A stretch of 64,000 nt of DNA, from positions 376,927-440,926 of the forward strand of contig NZ_LMCQ01000024.1 of the NCBI RefSeq assembly GCF_001424835.1. The letters are read 5' to 3'. Origin of the DNA: Variovorax sp. Root318D1 (lineage in GTDB: Bacteria; Pseudomonadota; Gammaproteobacteria; Burkholderiales; Burkholderiaceae_C). A model generated the notes under the pieces. The model had not been told where the DNA came from. It did no database searches and worked only from the letters and a program-made list of their open reading frames with translations. Shown here piece by piece: positions 17,224 through 24,424 of this stretch (the first letter of the stretch is position 1; the number at the start of each line of letters is the position of its first letter). A program made the translations under genes and the position numbers.

Positions 17224-18417
17224 ATGAACGTCATTCGATTCACCGACCTCTGCGCGCAGGGCAAGGCCGCCGGCCAGCGCATCTTCATCCGTGCCGACCT
17301 CAACGTGCCGCAGGACGACGCGGGCAACATCACCGAAGACACGCGCATCCGCGCCTCGGTGCCCTGCATCCAGCTGGCGCTCGATTCCGGCGCCGCCGTG
17401 ATGGTCACCTCGCACCTGGGCCGCCCGACCGAAGGCGAATTCAAGCCCGAGGACTCGCTGGCTCCCGTGGCCAAGCGCCTGGGTGAACTGCTGGGCCGCG
17501 AGGTTCCGCTGGTGGCCAACTGGGTCGATGGCGTCGACGTGAAGCCCGGCCAGGTCGTGCTGCTCGAGAACTGCCGCGTCAACAAGGGCGAGAAGAAGAA
17601 CGACGAAGCGCTGGCCCGCAAGCTCGCCGCGCTCACCGACATCTACGTGAACGACGCCTTCGGCACCGCCCACCGCGCCGAAGCCACCACCTACGGTATC
17701 GCGCAGTTCGCCAAGATTGCCGCAGCCGGCCCGCTGCTCGCGGCCGAAATCGACGCCATCTCCAAGGCGCTGGCCTTGCCCAAGCGGCCGCTGGTGGCCA
17801 TCGTGGCGGGCTCCAAGGTGAGCACCAAGCTCACCATCCTCAAGAGCCTGTCGGCCAACGTCGACCAGCTGATCGTCGGCGGCGGCATTGCCAACACCTT
17901 CATGCTCGCGGCCGGCCTCAAGATCGGCAAGTCGCTGGCCGAGCCCGACCTGATCGACCAGGCCAAGGCGGTGATCGAATCCATGCGTGCGCGCGGCGCC
18001 GACGTGCCGATTCCGGTGGACGTGGTCACGGCCAAGACCTTTGCGGCCGACGCGCCCGCCACGGTGAAGGACGCGAACGACGTGGCCGACGATGACCTGA
18101 TCCTGGATATCGGCCCCAAGACCGCCGCGCAACTGGCCGCGCAGCTGCGCGAAGCCGGCACCATCGTCTGGAACGGCCCGGTGGGCGTGTTCGAGTTCGA
18201 TGCCTTCGCGGGCGGCACCAAGGCCATCGCGCAAGCTATCGCCGACAGCAGCGCCTTCTCGATCGCCGGTGGTGGCGACACGCTCGCGGCCATTGCCAAG
18301 TACGGCATCGAAAAGCAGGTCGGCTACATCTCGACCGGCGGCGGCGCCTTCCTCGAAGTGCTCGAGGGCAAGACGCTCCCGGCCTTCGAGATTCTTTCAA
18401 AGCGTGCCGCGGGTTGA
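17224..18417 (+). CDS. pgk: Phosphoglycerate kinase
   Basis: Interconverts 1,3-bisphosphoglycerate plus ADP and 3-phosphoglycerate plus ATP in glycolysis and gluconeogenesis. The 397-residue protein has usual length and the motifs RADLNVP, TSHLGRP, the hinge region WNGPVGVFE and the nucleotide motif GGGDTLAA. The ATG at 17224 is preferred over an in-frame start eight codons upstream because MNVIRFTDL matches the family N-terminus. pyk follows after 84 bases and fba lies 6 kb further on, separated by the accessory cassette and acdS/acdR. Confidence 0.97.
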   Translation: MNVIRFTDLCAQGKAAGQRIFIRADLNVPQDDAGNITEDTRIRASVPCIQLALDSGAAVMVTSHLGRPTEGEFKPEDSLAPVAKRLGELLGREVPLVANWVDGVDVKPGQVVLLENCRVNKGEKKNDEALARKLAALTDIYVNDAFGTAHRAEATTYGIAQFAKIAAAGPLLAAEIDAISKALALPKRPLVAIVAGSKVSTKLTILKSLSANVDQLIVGGGIANTFMLAAGLKIGKSLAEPDLIDQAKAVIESMRARGADVPIPVDVVTAKTFAADAPATVKDANDVADDDLILDIGPKTAAQLAAQLREAGTIVWNGPVGVFEFDAFAGGTKAIAQAIADSSAFSIAGGGDTLAAIAKYGIEKQVGYISTGGGAFLEVLEGKTLPAFEILSKRAAG

Positions 18418-18501
18418 TTTTTCAGGCGGCGCGCGCCGCGTCTACTTCCTGTAGTCACATAAAGTGTATACAGTAGAGAATACAAAACGGAGACTTGTTC
18501 A

Positions 18502-19950
18502 ATGATCACGGATCGCCTTCCCCGCCACGCCACCAAGATCGTCGCCACGCTCGGCCCGGCGTCCAATACGCCCGAGCTGCTGGAACAGATGATCCTGAAC
18601 AAGGTCAGCGTGGTGCGGCTCAACTTCAGCCACGGCACGGCGCAGGACCACATCGACCGCGCGGCCATGGTGCGAGAGGCCGCCCGCAAGACGGGCCGCG
18701 AAGTGGCGATCATGGCCGACCTGCAAGGCCCTAAGATCCGCGTCGGCAAGTTTGCCCAGGGCAAGGTCTGGCTCGAGCCGGGCGCCAAGTTCGTGCTCGA
18801 CGCCTCGCGCACCGAACCCGGCGACACCGACGCGGTCGGCCTCGACTACAAGGACCTGCCGCGCGACGTGCGCCCCGGCGACAAGCTGCTGCTGAACGAC
18901 GGCCTCATCGTGCTCACGGTCGACGCGGTGCGCGGCGAGGCGGTGCACACCACCGTGAAGCTAGGCGGCGAGCTCTCCAACAACAAGGGCATCAACAAGC
19001 AGGGCGGCGGCCTCACGGCGCCGGCGCTCACGGCCAAGGACATGGAAGACATCAAGACCGCGATGAGCTTCCAGGCCGACTACGTGGCGGTGAGCTTTCC
19101 CAAGAACGCCACCGACATGGAAATGGCGCGTCAGCTCTGCAACGTGGCGGCGGCCGAATTCGGCCACAAGCCGGGCCTGATCGCCAAGATCGAACGTGCC
19201 GAGGCCATTCCCAAGCTGGAAGAAATCCTCCGCGCGAGCGACGGCATCATGGTGGCGCGCGGCGACCTCGCGGTGGAGGTGGGCAATGCCGCCGTGCCCG
19301 CGCTGCAGAAAAAGATGATCCGCATGGCGCGCGACATGGACAAGGTGGTGATCACCGCGACCCAGATGATGGAGTCGATGATCACCAACCCCGTGCCCAC
19401 GCGCGCCGAAGTGAGCGACGTGGCCAATGCCGTGCTCGACGGCACCGATGCCGTGATGCTCTCGGCCGAAACCGCCTCGGGCCGCTACCCGCTCGAAACC
19501 GTGCAGGAGATGAGCCGCATCTGCGAAGCCGCCGAATCGGCCGAGGACAAGATGCTCGACGCCGACTTCAGCGGCAAGACCTACAGCCGCATCGACCAGT
19601 CGATTGCCATGGGCGCGCTGTTCACCGCCCATCATCTCGGCGCCAAGGCCATCGTGGCGCTCACCGAGTCCGGCTCCACGCCACTGTGGATGAGCCGCCA
19701 CCGCGCGCACATTCCGATGTACGCGCTGACCTCGCGCCTTGCCACGCAGCGCAGGATGGCGCTCTACCGCAATGTGCGCCCGCTGCTGATGGATTCGGAA
19801 AGCGACCGCGACACCGCGCTCGAGCAGGCCGAAGCGCACCTGAAGAAGCGCGGCATCGTGCAGACCGGCGATGTCTACGCAATTACCTGCGGTGAGCCGA
19901 TGGGCGCCCCGGGCGGCACCAACATGCTGAAGATCTGCAGGGCGAGCTGA
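18502..19950 (+). CDS. pyk: Pyruvate kinase
   Basis: Converts phosphoenolpyruvate and ADP to pyruvate and ATP. At 482 residues it is a full-length bacterial enzyme with ATLGPASNTPELLEQM at the N-terminus, VVRLNFSHG, ADLQGPKIR, the active-site segment LIAKIERAEA, MVARGDLAVE and TQMMESMI. The C-terminal regulatory domain is present to the end (TGDVYAITCGEPMG). The 84-base gap from pgk contains an AT-rich stretch (around GTGTATACAGTAGAGAATAC) that could hold its own promoter. No clear terminator follows; the accessory cassette starts within 30 bases. Confidence 0.97.
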   Translation: MITDRLPRHATKIVATLGPASNTPELLEQMILNKVSVVRLNFSHGTAQDHIDRAAMVREAARKTGREVAIMADLQGPKIRVGKFAQGKVWLEPGAKFVLDASRTEPGDTDAVGLDYKDLPRDVRPGDKLLLNDGLIVLTVDAVRGEAVHTTVKLGGELSNNKGINKQGGGLTAPALTAKDMEDIKTAMSFQADYVAVSFPKNATDMEMARQLCNVAAAEFGHKPGLIAKIERAEAIPKLEEILRASDGIMVARGDLAVEVGNAAVPALQKKMIRMARDMDKVVITATQMMESMITNPVPTRAEVSDVANAVLDGTDAVMLSAETASGRYPLETVQEMSRICEAAESAEDKMLDADFSGKTYSRIDQSIAMGALFTAHHLGAKAIVALTESGSTPLWMSRHRAHIPMYALTSRLATQRRMALYRNVRPLLMDSESDRDTALEQAEAHLKKRGIVQTGDVYAITCGEPMGAPGGTNMLKICRAS

Positions 19951-19976
19951 TCGATCGGTATTGACGATGTCTCGAA

Positions 19977-20196
19977 CGCCGGAAGGGCGGGGGACATCTA
20001 ATGGGCAATTGCTACGTCCAAGGCGATGCTGCCGGCCTTGCTGATGGCGCTGCCCGTTGAGCGTTTTGCCGGATGTGTCGAACTTCAACCCTTCCAACGC
20101 ATAGACGTCGATAAGTTCACGATCGGCGGGAAAAGGCGCGTTGGTTTTGAACCGACACCAGGAAATCCTGCGTGACACTGCGGATGTGATCGCGAC
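19977..20196 (+). pseudogene. Decayed, internally deleted copy of the adjacent lipoprotein gene
   Basis: The region between pyk and the lipoprotein gene is a remnant of a second copy of that gene. Bases 19977-20100 align with 20196-20326 (upstream GGAAGGGC, the start codon, CAATTGC, and the segment for the hydrophobic signal peptide). Bases 20160-20196 match 20639-20676, well inside the intact gene (AGGAAATC.TGCGTGACACTG.CGGATGTGATCGC). About 350 bases between those parts are missing, and a one-base loss just after the ATG shifts the frame to an early TGA. It is therefore not expressed as a lipoprotein. The pattern implies a former tandem pair with unequal deletion. Confidence 0.75.
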
Positions 20197-20218
20197 ATCC
20201 GGAAGGGCAGGAACATCA

Positions 20219-20929
20219 ATGAAGCAATTGCATGCATTCAAAGCGGTGCTGCTGGCCTTGGCGACGGCGGTGTCCGTTGTAGGGTGCGGCGTCCTGCCTG
20301 GGGTGTCGAATTTCAACTCCTCGACGGCAGCGTCATGCGCGGTTCAGAGTGCCGAAGCCCGGCCGCCGAAGCACCCGATCGTCGAACTGGCCTGGTGCAT
20401 CGCACGGACGGATGACCTCTCCGATCCAAGCCACCTGTTTTATGAAACCCTGGGGATCAAGAACGACCGGGACTACAGCGAGTCCAGAAATGTTCCTTGG
20501 CGAATCTCGGCGGGGGCGGGGAAGGCAGAAGAGATTCAACATTTGCCAGCGGGGGTCAGCAACTTTTACTACACGCGTGCAGATGACGACAGGCCAAGGT
20601 TTGGGGGGGAAAGGTACTTCAGCTTTGCCGTCGACATCAGGAAATCATGCGTGACACTGGCGGATGTGATCGCCACCTTCGGCGATGGCTTTACCGTCTC
20701 GCCACACCGTACCGTAGCGCCTGCTGTGGCGTTGCCAGGGGTGGTGCCATCGCCGCCCTTTCAAACAGGAAAGCTCCAGGGCATCTTCTATGTCACTCCC
20801 CGCTTCTTCAAGGGGCCCAGCAACGGGCGAGTTGAATTCGATTTCAGCTACTACGAATGCGTGGGACGCATTACCGTCCAGCGCGACCTCGAATCATTGA
20901 AAAATCAGAGGGAGGAAGGCAAGAAATGA
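20219..20929 (+). CDS. Lipoprotein of unknown function, possible immunity protein
   Basis: A 236-residue predicted lipoprotein: MKQLHAFKAVLLALATAVS is followed by the lipobox VVGC with Cys23. I do not recognise the mature part. It contains several cysteines and aromatic-rich segments (LPAGVSNFYYTRADDDRPRF, VEFDFSYYECVGRI) and ends in a charged tail. The ATG at 20219 is preferred because it gives the signal peptide and has GGCAGGA upstream. Its stop overlaps the start of the metallopeptidase gene by four bases, indicating coupled translation. A lipoprotein encoded directly before a potential lytic or toxic enzyme, with a decayed duplicate upstream, is the layout of periplasmic immunity proteins; that role is inference. 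Confidence 0.65.
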   Translation: MKQLHAFKAVLLALATAVSVVGCGVLPGVSNFNSSTAASCAVQSAEARPPKHPIVELAWCIARTDDLSDPSHLFYETLGIKNDRDYSESRNVPWRISAGAGKAEEIQHLPAGVSNFYYTRADDDRPRFGGERYFSFAVDIRKSCVTLADVIATFGDGFTVSPHRTVAPAVALPGVVPSPPFQTGKLQGIFYVTPRFFKGPSNGRVEFDFSYYECVGRITVQRDLESLKNQREEGKK

Positions 20930-21963
20930 GCACGATTACCACAGCCATCACAGCAGAGTGGATGGCCGACAAAAATAACAAATTCAAGGCGTACAACATT
21001 TCGCCGGACGCACTCGCGATGATCAACAGGTCGGAAACCCTCAAGGCCGACATGCGCGCTTACGCAGCCAGTGACTACACCGTCGCCGCAGAGGTCAATC
21101 CCAGGACCGGTGCGGGCGAGTACAGCACGCCGATGAGCAAGGACTTCCCAGGCTACCTCCACATCGCCTCCGACCGCTTCGACACCCCCGAAGGCACGGT
21201 CAGCATCCTGGCCCACGAACTCGGGCACTTTCGCGTTGAAGAACCCAATGCCGCCATCGCGACCGCGCGCTCCAACGCCCTGACGGGAAAAGACAAGGCC
21301 GCTTACGAGAGCGCCTGCCACCTGACCGAAGGCTACGCCCACTACAACGAAGTCAAAGTGCGCGATGAGATCCTGGAAACCAATCGCTTGGCTGCCGAAC
21401 TCGAACAACGGCCCCTCACGGAACATGAAGTCCAACTGGAATCCCGCTGGCGCGGTGAAGGGGTGCACGGCAGCCGCGGCGAAGGCCACGACCACCTGAT
21501 CGCCAGACGCATTTCCGATGCCGCCCGGGAAGAACCCGGCCACATGACGGCCACCCAGGTCATGGAGGCGGCCGCCTTTGCGCTGGCTCAGAACAACAGG
21601 GGCAACATCACATCGAACACCAGGCAAACCTACGGCCAATTCTGTGACGCCGCGGCGAGCCGCATGCTGCCTGGCGCCGCGCCTGCAGAAGCAACAGGCG
21701 AAGCGCAACGCACGCCGCAGACGCCATCCAAGGAGCCCTCACCCACCGACGACCTGTCCGCGTTTCTGGATCGCATGCTGAGCGCCGATGTCGCCACCTT
21801 CAGAAGAATGCAGCAGACGTTGGCGGACCTGCCGCCGGGCCGAGAGGTGATTGCAGAGGGAATCGCGGAGGTGAATCGGCAGGAGCAATGGGTTGCGCAA
21901 CAACAGGCGCAAGCGCAGCAGCAGCCTGCAATGGAGGCGCCGGTGATGGTCATGCGCCATTGA
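20926..21963 (+). CDS. Putative zinc metallopeptidase (HELGH) with Gln-rich tail, possible secreted effector
   Basis: A 345-residue protein without signal peptide. It has a zincin motif LAHELGHF (H97, E98, H101) and a downstream Glu/His-rich helix (HLTEGYAHYNEVKVRDE, about residues 132-148) that could supply the third metal ligand, as in gluzincins. The catalytic part occupies about residues 1-260. A Pro/Thr-rich linker follows, then a helical C-terminal segment (DDLSAFLDRMLSADVATFRR) and a tail rich in Gln (VAQQQAQAQQQP). A strong ribosome site (GAGGGAGGAAGG) lies within the end of the lipoprotein gene, overlapping ATGA. The Gln-rich tail recalls T4SS-delivered effectors of Xanthomonadaceae, but the canonical XVIPCD motifs are not visible. 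The toxic role is inference. Confidence 0.6.
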   Translation: MSTITTAITAEWMADKNNKFKAYNISPDALAMINRSETLKADMRAYAASDYTVAAEVNPRTGAGEYSTPMSKDFPGYLHIASDRFDTPEGTVSILAHELGHFRVEEPNAAIATARSNALTGKDKAAYESACHLTEGYAHYNEVKVRDEILETNRLAAELEQRPLTEHEVQLESRWRGEGVHGSRGEGHDHLIARRISDAAREEPGHMTATQVMEAAAFALAQNNRGNITSNTRQTYGQFCDAAASRMLPGAAPAEATGEAQRTPQTPSKEPSPTDDLSAFLDRMLSADVATFRRMQQTLADLPPGREVIAEGIAEVNRQEQWVAQQQAQAQQQPAMEAPVMVMRH

Positions 21964-21999
21964 ACCCATCGATGCGCGGAACAGGCGAGCCAAATAAAA

Positions 22000-22539
22000 G
22001 TGAACGATCAATCCATGCTGGCCTTGGCCAGCAAGATGAGCGCACTGGTCGAAAAGTTCGAGCGCCAATGCGAGCAATCCGGCTCGGAACTGCGGACACT
22101 TTCCCAGCAGGTGCCGGCCGTGGTGCGCCAGGCCGTCAACGAACAGCTGAGCCGGCTGCCAGAGGCAGTGCTTGCCGATGTTCGCGGCGGTATCGAGCGG
22201 CCGGTTTCCGACTATGAACGGCGCCTGCGCGAAGCAGGCGAACAAATCCATCAGGCTTCTCTTGCCTTGAGCGCGCAGTTCCGACGTGCCGAGGCGTTGC
22301 ACCGCCATCTGATCTGGAAGGTTGCAGGCATCACGTTGGGCAGCCTGGTGTTGATGCTGGGGGGCGGTGTTTGGTTATCAAGTCACTACTACGACGAGAT
22401 CGCAAAGAACCAAATTTCTGCCACATTGCTCAAGGCTTACAACGAGGCCGATGTCACGCTGTGCGACGGACACTTGTGTGTCAGGGCAGACAAGTCTGCC
22501 AAGCCCTCTGGGGAGTATGTGCGCGTCAAACCCCGCTGA
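22000..22539 (+). CDS. Coiled-coil protein with one membrane anchor, unknown function
   Basis: A 179-residue protein with a long helical N-terminal part (residues 1-103, heptad-like, rich in Gln, Glu, Arg), one membrane helix at about 105-127 (LIWKVAGITLGSLVLMLGGG) and a short C-terminal domain with two cysteines (DVTLCDGHLCVRAD) that would face the periplasm if the N-terminus is inside. From memory it resembles proteins labelled 'relaxation protein' in Xanthomonadaceae, but I cannot verify that. The start is a GTG at 22000; an ATG at 22015 is an alternative. It lies 36 bases after the metallopeptidase and probably belongs to the same unit. Confidence 0.55.
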   Translation: MNDQSMLALASKMSALVEKFERQCEQSGSELRTLSQQVPAVVRQAVNEQLSRLPEAVLADVRGGIERPVSDYERRLREAGEQIHQASLALSAQFRRAEALHRHLIWKVAGITLGSLVLMLGGGVWLSSHYYDEIAKNQISATLLKAYNEADVTLCDGHLCVRADKSAKPSGEYVRVKPR

Positions 22540-22612
22540 CGGAGCGGCACAAATCGTCGAAAGGCTAGACGAGACGGGCTCGGCGGGTGTCTGCCGCGCG
22601 AGCCGAGTTCGC

Positions 22613-23629
22613 TCAGCCGTTGCGGAAGAGGAAGCTATAGGCGTTCAGGGCCGGCACGCCGCCCAAGTGCGCGTACAGCACCTTCGAACCAGCCGGGAAT
22701 TCGCCCAGGCGCACCTTCTCGATCATCCCGTGCATCGACTTGCCCTCGTACACGGGGTCGGTCAGCATGCCTTCCAGGCGTGCGCAAAGGCGGATCGATT
22801 CCAGCGTGCCTTCGTTGGGCAAGCCGTATTCGGGACCGCCGAAGCGGCGGTCGAGCACCACGTCCTTGTCGGTGATGTCGCGGCCCAGTTCGACCAGTTC
22901 GGCCGTGCTCCGGGCAATGCGCACGATCTGCTCGAAGGTCTGCTGCGGTTTGGCCGATGCGTCGATGCCGATCACGCGGTCGGCCCTGCCGTCGGCCGCA
23001 AAGCCCACCACCATGCCGGCCTGCGTGCTGCCCGTGACCGAGCAGGTCACGATGTAGTCGAACTTGAAGCCCAGCTCGGCTTCCTGCTGGCGCACTTCCT
23101 CGGCAAACCCGACGAAGCCGAGCCCGCCGTAGCGGTGCTCCGAGCAGCCAGCCGGAATCGGAAAGGGCTTGCCGCCGGACTTGCGCACGTCGTCCATGGC
23201 TTCTTCCCAGCTCTTGCGGATGCCGATGTCGAAGCCCGCGTTGTCCAGCCGCACGTCGGCGCCCATGATGCGTGACATCTCGATGTTGCCGACGCGGTCG
23301 TACACCGCGTCCGAATAGTTGACCCAGTTCTCCTGCACCAGCACGCACTTCATGCCCAGGTGCGCGGCCACGGCGGCCACTTGACGCGTCTGGTTCGACT
23401 GGATGCCGCCGATCGACACCAGCGTGTCGTAGCCGCCCTCGATCGCCTCGGGAATCAGATATTCGAGCTTGCGGGTCTTGTTGCCGCCGAAGGCAAGGCC
23501 GCTGTTGCAGTCCTCCCGCTTGGCGTAGAGCTCGACTTCGCCGCCCAGGTGCGCGCTCAGGCGCTTGAGCGGATGGATCGGCGTGGGACCGAAGGTTAGG
23601 GTATGGCGGGGAAATTTCTTGAGGTTCAT
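22613..23629 (-). CDS. acdS: 1-aminocyclopropane-1-carboxylate (ACC) deaminase
   Basis: A PLP enzyme that breaks down ACC, the plant ethylene precursor, to ammonia and 2-oxobutyrate; it lets root-associated bacteria lower plant ethylene. At 338 residues, starting MNLKKFPRHTLTFGPTPIHP, it has exactly the family length. Visible are the PLP-lysine region GNKTRKLEYL, the GGIQSNQTRQVAA phosphate/substrate segment, ENWVNYSD, and the C-terminal block YAHLGGVPALNAYSF, with the Glu and Leu positions typical of true ACC deaminases rather than D-cysteine desulfhydrases (ALNAYSFLF near the end). It is divergent from the Lrp-type gene acdR, its known regulator type. Start at 23629. Confidence 0.93.
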   Translation of the reverse strand: MNLKKFPRHTLTFGPTPIHPLKRLSAHLGGEVELYAKREDCNSGLAFGGNKTRKLEYLIPEAIEGGYDTLVSIGGIQSNQTRQVAAVAAHLGMKCVLVQENWVNYSDAVYDRVGNIEMSRIMGADVRLDNAGFDIGIRKSWEEAMDDVRKSGGKPFPIPAGCSEHRYGGLGFVGFAEEVRQQEAELGFKFDYIVTCSVTGSTQAGMVVGFAADGRADRVIGIDASAKPQQTFEQIVRIARSTAELVELGRDITDKDVVLDRRFGGPEYGLPNEGTLESIRLCARLEGMLTDPVYEGKSMHGMIEKVRLGEFPAGSKVLYAHLGGVPALNAYSFLFRNG

Positions 23630-23780
23630 CGATGTGCTCCAGAGGAAATGAAAAAGGGAGGAGGAATGAGATCGATCGTAGAAAGAAGGCGGAGAAACGT
23701 GGTTGCAAATTTCAATGGAAATGAGAGCAAAAAAAAGACAAGATCGACAGACCGAGTGTTTTTGGTTTAAAGAATAAGAG
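23630..23780. promoter_or_regulatory. Divergent acdS/acdR control region
   Basis: 151 bases between the two start codons, noticeably richer in A and purines than flanking coding DNA. It contains a 5-base inverted repeat with a 4-base spacer (ATTTC-AATG-GAAAT, 23709-23722) and GATCGATC near 23671, candidates for Lrp-type (AcdR) binding. In characterised systems AcdR controls acdS from such a region; the specific sites here are inferred by eye. Confidence 0.5.
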
Positions 23781-24290
23781 ATGAGCACAATAAAGTTGCG
23801 TACCACGCCGGCGCAGGCGGCCGAAGCGACGGTGGAGCTCGATCGGACCGATCGCGCAATTCTTCGCGCCCTGCAGCGCGATGCCTCGGTCTCGAACGTG
23901 GCGCTGGCGGCCAAGGTCAATCTCAGCGCGCCGGCCTGCCTGCGCCGGGTCGAGCGGCTCAAGGCCGCGGGGCTCATCCAGGGCATCGTGGCATTGCTCG
24001 ATGCCAAGGCCCTGGAGCTCGGCATGATGGTGATGATCGGCGTGGTGCTCGACCGTTCGACGCCCGACTCGTTCGCCGATTTCGAGAAGGCCGCGCAGAA
24101 GGTGTCCGGCTGCCTCGAATGCCATGTGGTCACGGGCGAGTTCGACTACTTCATGCTCGTGCGAACGCGCGACAACGACAGCTTCAACCGCCTGCACGCC
24201 GAGCAGTTGCTGTACCTGCCCGGCGTGCGTCAGATCCGGACTTTCGTGGTGCTCAAGCAGGTGCTGTCGACGACGCAACTGCCGATTTAG
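23781..24290 (+). CDS. acdR: Lrp/AsnC-type regulator of ACC deaminase (AcdR)
   Basis: A 169-residue Lrp/AsnC-family regulator: an N-terminal winged helix (LDRTDRAILRALQRDASVSN, then LSAPACLRRVERLKAAGLI) and a C-terminal RAM ligand domain (VVTGEFDYFMLVRTRDND). Located back-to-back with acdS, it fits AcdR, the leucine-responsive regulator that activates acdS in Variovorax and Pseudomonas. The ATG at 23781 follows an AT-rich promoter region. A 16-base palindrome lies after its stop, before fba. Confidence 0.88.
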   Translation: MSTIKLRTTPAQAAEATVELDRTDRAILRALQRDASVSNVALAAKVNLSAPACLRRVERLKAAGLIQGIVALLDAKALELGMMVMIGVVLDRSTPDSFADFEKAAQKVSGCLECHVVTGEFDYFMLVRTRDNDSFNRLHAEQLLYLPGVRQIRTFVVLKQVLSTTQLPI

Positions 24291-24312
24291 AGGCGTCCGC
24301 CACGCCCTTTCC

Positions 24313-24328
24313 GGTACCTTGAGGTACC
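24313..24328. promoter_or_regulatory. 16-base palindrome upstream of fba
   Basis: GGTACCT-TG-AGGTACC is a perfect inverted repeat with a 2-base centre, 23 bases after the acdR stop and about 97 bases before the fba ATG. There is no T-run after it, so a terminator is unlikely; a regulator site for fba is possible. The binding factor is unknown. Confidence 0.4.
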
Positions 24329-24424
24329 TGTCAGTGCCGTCCCACAAGGGGGCTCGATAGAATTGCGGCAGTTTTCTCTCGTCTTTCCGCCTTCTTTTTC
24401 CCCTATTTCCGCGAGGTATTTCCC

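Noticed and set aside
21660..21963. C-terminal part of the metallopeptidase considered as a canonical XVIPCD secretion domain
   Set aside because: The Gln-rich tail fits, but the conserved XVIPCD motifs I know of are not visible, so the domain was not assigned.
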